From JAEZFI01 sp044508215 (GTDB lineage: Bacteria; Actinomycetota; Acidimicrobiia; Acidimicrobiales; Microtrichaceae), in assembly GCA_044508215.1 (NCBI GenBank), contig JBIQID010000055.1, forward strand, positions 1 to 19,286: a stretch of DNA of 19,286 bases, given 5' to 3'. The number at the start of each line of letters is the position of its first letter. Position 1 is the first letter of the stretch. The notes beneath the pieces are model-generated. The model ran no database searches. It was not told where the DNA came from and saw nothing but the letters and a program-made list of their open reading frames with translations. This document shows, piece by piece, positions 1 to 5,507 of the stretch. Made by a program: the position numbers and the translations under genes.

Positions 1-378
1 CGGCTCCTTCGTCGTACCTGGCTCGCCGTCGTCCTGCTCGCCGCGGGTGCGGTGTTCGCGGCATGTTCGTCGGGCGACGACGGCCCCACGCTCGAGGGCG
101 CAGCGGGGGAGGGGCAGGAGCTCATGGGATCGAAGGGGTGCATGGGCTGCCACAGCGTGGACGGCTCCCGCCGCACCGGTCCGCCGCTGAACGGCCTGCC
201 CGGTTCCGAGGTCGAGCTGTCCGACGGGAGCACCGTCACCGCCGATCGGGACTACATCGCCGAGTCGATCCGGGACCCAGGCGCCAAGCAGGTGGACGGC
301 TACTCGGCCCGGATGCCCACCTACGACCTCACCGACGACGAGATCGACAAGATCATCGCCTACCTCGACTCGTTCTAG
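1..378 (+). CDS. Lipoprotein class I cytochrome c, 5' partial
   Basis: Probable membrane-tethered c-type cytochrome that carries electrons on the outer face of the membrane. The reading frame is open from base 1, so the true start lies before the window. The first visible residues form a signal peptide (basic RLLRR, hydrophobic stretch, then VFAAC) with the lipidated Cys at visible residue 22. An internal GTG at 52 would cut off this signal and is unlikely to be the start. One haem-binding CMGCH motif sits at visible residues 47-51, and the Met ligand lies in RMPTY (Met about residue 105). The C-terminal helix DDEIDKIIAYL is typical of small cytochromes c and of the cytochrome domain fused to some CoxB subunits. 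The visible part is 125 residues. Respiratory-chain partners are not visible because the upstream region is missing. Confidence 0.88.
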   Translation, partial: RLLRRTWLAVVLLAAGAVFAACSSGDDGPTLEGAAGEGQELMGSKGCMGCHSVDGSRRTGPPLNGLPGSEVELSDGSTVTADRDYIAESIRDPGAKQVDGYSARMPTYDLTDDEIDKIIAYLDSF

Positions 379-416
379 AGAGCGACCGTGCCGGTCGGAG
401 CCGGCAGATCGGCCGT

Positions 417-422
417 TACCCT
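417..422 (+). promoter_or_regulatory. Possible -10 element for the aminotransferase operon
   Basis: TACCCT matches the actinobacterial TANNNT pattern and lies about 60 nt upstream of the GTG at 483, in the 104-base gap after the cytochrome gene. No convincing -35 is visible. A weak call from pattern and position only. Confidence 0.25.
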
Positions 423-482
423 GTCCAGTCGGGACGACCGTCGGGAGGGCCGTCGGCAGCGCCCACCACGGGGAGGTCAGTT

Positions 483-1655
483 GTGGCGCTCGATGCGTTC
501 ACCCCAGAGCAGGCGGCCGTCGCCGAGCAGCTCGCGAAGCTGAAGGCCGAGGCCGGGAGCCACTCGCCCAGCCTGCTGACGCTGCGCGAGGAGATGCCGG
601 ACCTGTCCATCGAGGTGGACGCCTGCTTCATCTCGAACCCGTACGCCACCCAGCTGTTCTTGGACCACCTGCAGCGTGAGCTGATCGACACGGGCACGAT
701 CCGGGACGTGCTCGAGTTCTATCCGTCGCAGAACCAGGTGATCGCGGCGCTGCTCGCCGAGCACCTGGGCATCGGGCCCGAGTGGGTGTTCGTCGGCAAC
801 GGCGCCATCGAGATCATCCAGGCAGCGGTCCACAACTTCGCGAAGCGGCGTGTGCTCGTGAACCTGCCGACGTTCTCGAGCTACTACGAGTTCGCCGATG
901 GTCGGGTCGACGTGGCGTTCCACACGCTCTCGAAGGAGGAGGAGTTCCGCCTCGACCCCGAGGTGTACCTGGCGAAGGTCCGCGAGGTCGACCCCGACCT
1001 CGTCGTGCTGATCAACCCGAACAACCCCGACGGGTCGTACATCCCCCACGAGGACCTGCTCACGATCCTGGACGGCGTGCCACCCGACGTGACCGTGCTG
1101 GTCGACGAGAGCTTCATCCACTTCGCGTTCGAGGACATGAACCTCGACATCCGGTCGGTGGTCGACCAGGTGGCCCACCACCCGAACCTCGTCGTGGTGA
1201 AGTCGATGTCGAAGGACTTCGGCATCGCCGGCGTCCGCGCGGGCTACGCGGTGATGCACCCGGAGCGGATCGCTGCCCTGCTGGCCGACGGCTTCCTCTG
1301 GAACAGCAACGGGCTGGCCGAGTACTTCTTCCGCCTCTACTGCCGCGACGACTTCGTGGCCGAGTACGACGTGGTGCGCAAGCAGTACATCCTCGAGACG
1401 CAGCTGTTCTACCGGCAGCTCGCCAAGGTGCCGGGTGTGCGGGTGTACCCGTCGATGGCGAACTTCGCGCTGGTCGAGATGCCACCTGGCGTGACCGCCG
1501 ACGACGTCACCCAGCACCTGCTGGTGCGCCACGGCGTGTACGTGCGCACCTGCTCCGACAAGCGGGGCCTCGACGGCGAGTTCCTCCGGATCGCCTCGCG
1601 CGGGCTGCGCGACAACCAGCGGATCATCGACGCGCTCGTCGACGTGTTGGGCTGA
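483..1655 (+). CDS. PLP-dependent aminotransferase, class I/II (HisC-like)
   Basis: Fold type I PLP aminotransferase of 390 residues, closest in appearance to histidinol-phosphate aminotransferases. Visible marks are GNGAIEII near residue 105 (phosphate cup region), NPNNPDG with the PLP-contacting Asn at 180, DES (Asp that pairs with the pyridine nitrogen) near 210, SMSKDFG with the Schiff-base Lys at 244, the following GVRAGY, and a C-terminal RIASRG that would hold the substrate carboxylate. The GTG at 483 is chosen because GGGGAGG at 470-476 is well spaced; an open extension upstream overlaps the cytochrome gene and has no family similarity. It is the first gene of an operon with a HAD phosphatase-like gene (6 nt away) and an ATP-grasp gene, so it probably makes an amino acid or amino-phosphate intermediate for a dedicated pathway rather than histidine. 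The substrate cannot be read from sequence. Confidence 0.9.
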   Translation: MALDAFTPEQAAVAEQLAKLKAEAGSHSPSLLTLREEMPDLSIEVDACFISNPYATQLFLDHLQRELIDTGTIRDVLEFYPSQNQVIAALLAEHLGIGPEWVFVGNGAIEIIQAAVHNFAKRRVLVNLPTFSSYYEFADGRVDVAFHTLSKEEEFRLDPEVYLAKVREVDPDLVVLINPNNPDGSYIPHEDLLTILDGVPPDVTVLVDESFIHFAFEDMNLDIRSVVDQVAHHPNLVVVKSMSKDFGIAGVRAGYAVMHPERIAALLADGFLWNSNGLAEYFFRLYCRDDFVAEYDVVRKQYILETQLFYRQLAKVPGVRVYPSMANFALVEMPPGVTADDVTQHLLVRHGVYVRTCSDKRGLDGEFLRIASRGLRDNQRIIDALVDVLG

Positions 1656-1661
1656 GCCGCC

Positions 1662-2354
1662 GTGGCTCCCTCCGTGAAGCGGCTGGTGTGGAAGGCCGTC
1701 CACGCGCTCGCGGCGCTGGTCGGCCGGCTGCAGGGCGAGCTGGTGGCCAGGGCCCACCGTGGGCGTCCCCTGTTCGTGCTCGACCTCGACAACACGCTCG
1801 CCGACACCTGGCCGTCGTACCTGGAGGACCACGCGGGGGAGCGGGCACGGCTGGCCGGGCTCGCCCCGCTCGCCGGGATGGTCGACGCCACCCACGGCGA
1901 GGCGCAGCGGAAAGGCGCCGGCACGGTCGTGCTGTCGCACCGCGCGGTGTGGCACTGGCCGGTGACCCGTCGGTGGCTGCGGCGCCACGGGATCCGCCTG
2001 CGGTGGTACGAGCTGGTGCTGGTCGCCGACCCTGCCCACAAGGTCGCCCACCTCCGCCGCTGGTGCCGGGCCGGCTGTGACGTCGTCTACTGGGACGACC
2101 TCACCCACGGCACGGAGCACGGCCGCGAGCAGCGGTACGACGCCGTCGTCTCTGCGGTGGCGAAGCTGCCGCTCACCCACCACGGCGCGGACGAGATCGC
2201 AGCGATCGTGTCGGAGGCGGACCCCGAGCGGGCGGCCCGGGTGGCGACGTTGCTCGAGTCGGCCGGCGTCGCGCGTGCGGACGGTTCGGCGGACGGCCCC
2301 GCGGACGGTTCGGCGGGTGGTGGGGCAGCGGGCGGCCGTCCGGACGGCCAGTAG
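1662..2354 (+). CDS. HAD-superfamily phosphatase-like protein
   Basis: HAD-fold hydrolase of 230 residues, probably acting on a small phosphorylated metabolite. Motif I is DLDNTLADT, with nucleophile Asp41 and general acid/base Asp43; motif II is VVLSHR with Ser92; Lys127 is a good motif III candidate; VVYWDD (Asp145/146) fits motif IV. All catalytic positions are present. A basic amphipathic N-terminal stretch (residues 5-30) precedes the core. The C-terminus is a low-complexity Ala-Asp-Gly-Ser tail coded by a 24-nt direct repeat. The gene begins with GTG 6 nt after the aminotransferase stop, and its TAG overlaps the next GTG by one base, so the three genes are almost certainly co-transcribed. 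Removing a phosphate from an aminotransferase product, as in histidinol-phosphate chemistry, would be a consistent role but is inference. Confidence 0.8.
   Translation: MAPSVKRLVWKAVHALAALVGRLQGELVARAHRGRPLFVLDLDNTLADTWPSYLEDHAGERARLAGLAPLAGMVDATHGEAQRKGAGTVVLSHRAVWHWPVTRRWLRRHGIRLRWYELVLVADPAHKVAHLRRWCRAGCDVVYWDDLTHGTEHGREQRYDAVVSAVAKLPLTHHGADEIAAIVSEADPERAARVATLLESAGVARADGSADGPADGSAGGGAAGGRPDGQ
2277..2316 (+). repeat. Direct repeat coding the Ala-Asp-Gly-Ser tail
   Basis: The 16-nt unit gcggacggttcggcgg occurs at 2277-2292 and again at 2301-2316, a period of 24 nt (8 codons). It codes the repetitive tail of the HAD protein. Replication slippage is a simple explanation. Confidence 0.8.
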
Positions 2355-3490
2355 TGTCCCGAGCCGTGACGAAGGTGGCGTCGTACGTTCCGGACCCGGT
2401 TCGAAAGGTCTGGGACCAGGCCCGCAAGCGGCTGTTCCTCCTGTGGGACCTCCTGCGCGAGGTGCCGTGGGGCCGGGTCCGCAAGCACCACGACAAGAGC
2501 GCCACGACGGTCGTGTGGATCCACCACCGCTATCCGGCGACCTGGCTGCACTACCTGCTCCGCGAGGACACCATCCTGAAGGACCTCGCCCTGGTGGTGG
2601 GCCTGGCGCGGGCCGGCGTGCCCTTCCGGATCGTCACCGGTCGCAAGATCCACCAGGTGCGGGACGCCACGGTGCTCTGGACGATCCACCCCTACAACCC
2701 GGACCGCAACCCCAACTACGCGGAGGGGATGCTCGGCGCGGTCCGCCGGATCGAGGACGCCGGCAACACCCTGTACCCCTCCTCCGACGAGGCGGAGTGG
2801 TGGGAGAACAAGGTCTTCATGCACGCCCGCTTCGAGGAGCTGGGCGTTCCGTCGCCCCGGACCATCGTCGACCGGCCCTCGGGCGACCTGTCGCTCGTCG
2901 CCCCGGACGGGACCGAGCTGGGCTTCCCGCTGCTCGTGAAGGAGCCGCACAGCCAGGGCTCGGCCGGGCTCCACAAGGTCGGGTCGCTCGAGGAGCTGCG
3001 ACGCCTCCGAGCCGACCTGCTGCGGCGTGGCGAGACCGAGCTGCTCCTGCAGGAGCTGGTCGACATGGGCCGCGACCTGCGGGTCACGATGGTCGGCGAC
3101 CGGGTGGTCCACCACTACTTCCGCATCAACACCTCCGACGAGTGGCAGCCCACATCCACCCGCCGAGGCAGCCAGGTGGACTTCGTGACCTTTCCGGAGA
3201 AGTGGCGTCAGAGGATCGCGGACGTGTTCAGGTCCACCGGGATGCGGACCGGCGCCTTCGACATCTGCTGGCGTGGGGACGACCTCGACGGCGAGCCGCT
3301 GTTCCTCGAGGTGTCGCCCTCCTACACGCCGAACCCACCGCCGCCGCTGGCTTTCGCGGACCGTCCGTACTACGAGTTCAAGAAGCAGCTGACCGGACCG
3401 GACAGCTTCGGCACCGCATTCGTGCGGGTCGTGTTCGACATCCAGGCGCAGGTCCTCCGTGAGTGGGGGATCACCCACGACGAGACCTGA
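2354..3490 (+). CDS. ATP-grasp domain ligase
   Basis: ATP-grasp enzyme of 378 residues, expected to activate a carboxylate as an acyl-phosphate and join it to an amine or other nucleophile. The fold is seen as WENKVFMHARFEELGVPSP (Lys153, pre-ATP subdomain), FPLLVKEPHSQGSAGLHKV (Lys196 plus the flexible glycine/serine loop), LLLQELVDMGRDLRVTMVG (adenine strand and EL pair) and a metal-binding end, DICWRGDDLDGEPLFLEVSPSY (Glu319). The usual Glu-x-Asn metal motif is here Glu-Val-Ser, a variation. The N-terminal 50 residues are basic and helical. GTG at 2354 overlaps the preceding TAG; GTG at 2366 is an in-frame alternative. It is the last gene of the aminotransferase-HAD-ATP-grasp operon. It lacks the tell-tale features of purine, D-Ala-D-Ala or glutathione ligases that I know, so the substrate is unknown. 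Confidence 0.82.
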   Translation: MSRAVTKVASYVPDPVRKVWDQARKRLFLLWDLLREVPWGRVRKHHDKSATTVVWIHHRYPATWLHYLLREDTILKDLALVVGLARAGVPFRIVTGRKIHQVRDATVLWTIHPYNPDRNPNYAEGMLGAVRRIEDAGNTLYPSSDEAEWWENKVFMHARFEELGVPSPRTIVDRPSGDLSLVAPDGTELGFPLLVKEPHSQGSAGLHKVGSLEELRRLRADLLRRGETELLLQELVDMGRDLRVTMVGDRVVHHYFRINTSDEWQPTSTRRGSQVDFVTFPEKWRQRIADVFRSTGMRTGAFDICWRGDDLDGEPLFLEVSPSYTPNPPPPLAFADRPYYEFKKQLTGPDSFGTAFVRVVFDIQAQVLREWGITHDET

Positions 3491-3510
3491 CCTGGACGGC
3501 CAAGACCCCG

Positions 3511-3560
3511 GTTCTGTCCTGCAGGGTGCGACGGAACTGTCGCTTCCTGCAGGACAGAAC
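3511..3560 (+). repeat. Palindromic element, copy 1
   Basis: The outer arms 3508-3525 and 3546-3563 are perfect 18-nt complements (ccggttctgtcctgcagg and its reverse complement). Inside, gcgac at 3528-3532 pairs with gtcgc at 3539-3543 around the hexaloop ggaact. The 50-nt core matches the element at 4472-4521 at 43 of 50 positions. No T-run follows, so a classical terminator is not evident, although it does lie just after the ATP-grasp gene. The right arm can instead pair with gttctg at 3565-3570, giving a competing small hairpin next to the ribosome binding site of the next gene. Confidence 0.85.
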
Positions 3561-3592
3561 CGGTGTTCTGCCAGGAGAAGAGGGGGCAACCG

Positions 3593-4435
3593 ATGAAGTT
3601 CGGCGTCAAGACCGCACCGCAGATGACCACGTGGGAGGCGATGCTCGACGTGTGGCGGGCGGCCGACGGGATCGACCTGTTCGAGTCGGCGTGGAACTTC
3701 GACCACTTCGAGCCGATCCTCGACAAGCCCCGCAACGGCCCGTGCCTCGAGGGGTGGTCGAGCCTCGCCGCGCTCGCAGCGGCGACCAGCCGGATCCGTG
3801 TGGGCTGCATGGTCACCGGCGTCCCGTACCGCCACGCCGCCGTCGTGGCGAAGATGGCGGCCACCGTCGACCACATCAGCGGCGGTCGTCTGGAGCTGGG
3901 CCTCGGCGCCGGATGGAACCAGGCGGAGGCGGACGCCTACGGCATCGAGCTGCCGCCGCTGCGGGAACGGTTCGACCGGTTCGACGCCGCCTGCGAAGCG
4001 ATCATCGGGCTCCTCACCCAGCCGCAGTTCACCTTCTCCGGGCCGGGGGTCACCCTCACCGACGCGTACTGCGAGCCCAAGCCGATCCAGCAGCCGCACC
4101 CGCCGATCACCATCGGAGGCGACGGTGAGAAGCGGACGCTGCGTGCGGTCGCCCGGTACGCCCAGCGTTGGAACACGCCGTTCACCACGCCCGAGCTCCT
4201 GGCGCACAAGCAGGAGGTCCTCGCCCGGCACTGCGCGGACATCGGGCGCGACCCCTCGGAGATCACGATCACCGCGCAGCTGATCCACGACCCGGCGAAC
4301 GGCCCCGCCGCCACGGCGGAGGCGGCATCGGCGCTCGCGGAGGCAGGCTGCGAGATCGCCGTGGTCTACCTGCCCGAGACCCACCACAACGCCGCCGAGC
4401 TCGAGCGGGTGGCCGAGGCGCTCCGCGACGTCTGA
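3593..4435 (+). CDS. LLM-class (probably F420-dependent) oxidoreductase
   Basis: TIM-barrel flavin or F420 enzyme of the bacterial luciferase-like family, 280 residues. Family features are the N-terminal MKFGVKTAPQ strand, a mid-barrel ATSRIRVGCMVTGVPYRHAA, the signature GRLELGLGAGWNQAEADAYGI, the PPLRERFDRFDAACEAI helix that follows the insertion, and the late PHPPITIGGDGEKRTLRAVARYA strand that binds the cofactor phosphate. Actinobacterial members of this type mostly use coenzyme F420, but FMN use cannot be ruled out from sequence. ATG at 3593 is preferred because agggggcaaccg puts a strong Shine-Dalgarno 6 nt upstream; a GTG at 3563 lies inside the palindromic element and is unlikely. The gene is flanked on both sides by copies of that element. 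Substrate unknown. Confidence 0.88.
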   Translation: MKFGVKTAPQMTTWEAMLDVWRAADGIDLFESAWNFDHFEPILDKPRNGPCLEGWSSLAALAAATSRIRVGCMVTGVPYRHAAVVAKMAATVDHISGGRLELGLGAGWNQAEADAYGIELPPLRERFDRFDAACEAIIGLLTQPQFTFSGPGVTLTDAYCEPKPIQQPHPPITIGGDGEKRTLRAVARYAQRWNTPFTTPELLAHKQEVLARHCADIGRDPSEITITAQLIHDPANGPAATAEAASALAEAGCEIAVVYLPETHHNAAELERVAEALRDV

Positions 4436-4471
4436 CCGCCCCTGCTGCCGCCGCCCCTGCCGCCATCGCCC

Positions 4472-4521
4472 GTTCTGTCCTGCGTCGTGCGACGGAAGTG
4501 TCGCACCCGGCAGGACAGAAC
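4472..4521 (+). repeat. Palindromic element, copy 2
   Basis: The arms 4469-4483 and 4510-4524 are perfect 15-nt complements (cccgttctgtcctgc). Inside, gtgcgac at 4487-4493 pairs with gtcgcac at 4500-4506 around the hexaloop ggaagt. Same architecture and size as the element at 3511-3560, and the loop shows both are in the same orientation. With a two-base bulge the stem can extend four further pairs into ccat/atgg. The right arm reaches to within 15 nt of the presumed -10 of glbO. Confidence 0.85.
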
Positions 4522-4538
4522 GGGATGGGGTGGGCTCC

Positions 4539-4544
4539 TAGGGT
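4539..4544 (+). promoter_or_regulatory. -10 element of glbO, probably leaderless
   Basis: TAGGGT lies 6 nt before the GTG start at 4551 and no Shine-Dalgarno is present, the layout expected for a leaderless transcript. The same hexamer stands upstream of the superoxide dismutase gene. Confidence 0.5.
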
Positions 4545-4550
4545 GGTCGG

Positions 4551-4949
4551 GTGGCTGAGCCAGAGGAGACCCAGCAGGTCACCGTCTACGACTTCGTGGG
4601 CGGCATGCCGTTCTTCGAGGAGCTGGTCGACCGCTTCTACCAGCGGGTGGAGGCCGACCCGGTACTGCTCGAGCTGTACCCGGAGCAGCACGACCTCGGC
4701 CCCGCCCGGGAGCGCCTGGCGCTCTTCCTCGCCCAGTACTGGGGCGGGCCGACGACCTACAGCGACAACCGGGGCCACCCCCGCCTGCGGATGCGGCACG
4801 TGCCCTTCACGATCGGCCAGCGCGAGCGGGACCACTGGGTGGCGGCGATGACCGAGGCGCTCGACGAGATGGGACCGCCCGACATCGTCCGCGAGCGGTT
4901 CGACGCCTACTTCGCCATGTCCGCCGACGCGATGGTGAACCAGGGCTGA
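4551..4949 (+). CDS. glbO: Group II truncated haemoglobin (trHbO)
   Basis: Small 2-on-2 globin of 132 residues that binds haem and is linked in mycobacteria to O2 handling and NO/peroxide protection. It closely follows GlbO: FFEELVDRFYQRVEADPVL with TyrB10 at 30, YPE with TyrCD1 at 43, LALFLAQYWGGPTTYS, then RGHPRLRMRHVPF with proximal HisF8 at 83, and ERDHW with TrpG8 at 96, the group II hallmark. The final MSADAMVNQG is also typical. It starts at GTG 4551 with no ribosome binding site but a -10-like box 6 nt upstream. It follows the LLM gene by 115 nt that hold the second palindromic element, so it probably has its own promoter. It is convergent with the VOC gene. Confidence 0.95.
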   Translation: MAEPEETQQVTVYDFVGGMPFFEELVDRFYQRVEADPVLLELYPEQHDLGPARERLALFLAQYWGGPTTYSDNRGHPRLRMRHVPFTIGQRERDHWVAAMTEALDEMGPPDIVRERFDAYFAMSADAMVNQG

Positions 4950-4960
4950 CCTGGCACAGA

Positions 4961-4982
4961 GCGCCCCCGTCGCAGTGGGCGT
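4961..4982. terminator. Weak stem between convergent genes
   Basis: gcgccc at 4961-4966 can pair with gggcgt at 4977-4982 (five Watson-Crick pairs plus one G-T) across a 10-nt loop in the 33-base gap between glbO and the VOC gene. It could serve as a shared terminator but is weak and has no T-run. Confidence 0.25.
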
Positions 4983-5357
4983 TCAGCTCGTCGCAGGCTG
5001 GAACAGCTCGATGAAGTTCCCCGAGGGGTCGATCGCGAGGACCTGAGACCCGCCCGGGCCGGCCACCACGTCGTTGCGGAACCGGACCCCGCTGGCGGAC
5101 AGCCGATCGATCTCGGCCTCGATGTCGTCGACGATGAAGTGGATGCGGTTCCACCCTCCGGGCTTCGGCTGCTCACCGTCCGGCATCGGGAGGGCAGCCG
5201 AGCTGCGGGGGCCGGAGAGCAGCAGCCGCAGTGGGCCGCGGCGGACGTCGGCGAACGCGGGGAACACGTTGAGCGGCTCGAAGTCGAAGTGCGTGCAGTA
5301 GAAGTCGACGCTGGCGTCGACGTCGTCCACCAGCACTCGGACGTGGACCGTCGGCTC
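4983..5357 (-). CDS. VOC-family (glyoxalase/bleomycin-resistance fold) protein, 5' truncated by gap
   Basis: Vicinal oxygen chelate fold protein. The visible 125 residues show one nearly whole VOC domain: HVRVLVDDVDASVDFYCTHF (first beta-alpha-beta), RLLLSGP, then WNRIHFIVDDIEAEIDRL (second half with His metal-ligand candidate), GPGGSQVLAIDPSGNFIELF with a terminal Glu ligand candidate. The stop is at 4983-4985 on the minus strand. The start codon and first residues lie in the N gap at 5358-5457; little seems to be missing because the first strand is already visible. Such single-domain proteins include lyases, dioxygenases and drug-binding proteins, and the substrate cannot be inferred. It is convergent with glbO. 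Confidence 0.88.
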   Translation of the reverse strand, partial: EPTVHVRVLVDDVDASVDFYCTHFDFEPLNVFPAFADVRRGPLRLLLSGPRSSAALPMPDGEQPKPGGWNRIHFIVDDIEAEIDRLSASGVRFRNDVVAGPGGSQVLAIDPSGNFIELFQPATS

Positions 5358-5457
5358 NNNNNNNNNNNNNNNNNNNNNNNNNNNNNNNNNNNNNNNNNNN
5401 NNNNNNNNNNNNNNNNNNNNNNNNNNNNNNNNNNNNNNNNNNNNNNNNNNNNNNNNN
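5358..5457. other. Assembly gap (100 N)
   Basis: Exactly 100 Ns, the usual placeholder for a scaffold join of unknown size. It removes the start of the VOC gene. To its right, GGT GAG GTC GTG GTG GAC TGA (5458-5478) could be the last codons of a plus-strand gene hidden in the gap, though such a short open stretch proves little. Missing genes here cannot be excluded. Confidence 0.97.
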
Positions 5458-5507
5458 GGTGAGGTCGTGGTGGACTGACCCGACCGCCGTCGGAGAGGAA
5501 CCGCCCC

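Noticed and set aside
63..482. Upstream extension of the aminotransferase frame to 63
   Set aside because: It overlaps the cytochrome gene in another frame, is Arg/Gly-rich shadow text, and the GTG at 483 has a good ribosome binding site.
483..1655. Assignment of the aminotransferase as hisC of histidine biosynthesis
   Set aside because: No other his gene is near and the operon partners point to a different pathway; the sequence alone does not fix the substrate.
477..2183. 568-codon minus-strand open frame opposite the aminotransferase and HAD genes
   Set aside because: No family motif; composition is that of an antisense shadow, while the plus strand has clear catalytic motifs.
3508..3563. 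Classical rho-independent terminator
   Set aside because: The stem is strong but there is no T-run on either side, and the structure is shared with a second copy. A terminator role is possible but not the best-supported description.
2087..4387. 766-codon minus-strand open frame opposite the ATP-grasp and LLM genes
   Set aside because: It spans two genes and the palindromic element, has no recognisable domain, and is rich in Arg, Val and Asp as expected for a shadow.
3508..4524. Insertion sequence with terminal inverted repeats around the LLM gene
   Set aside because: There is no transposase in between, each end is itself a full palindrome, and no target-site duplication was visible.
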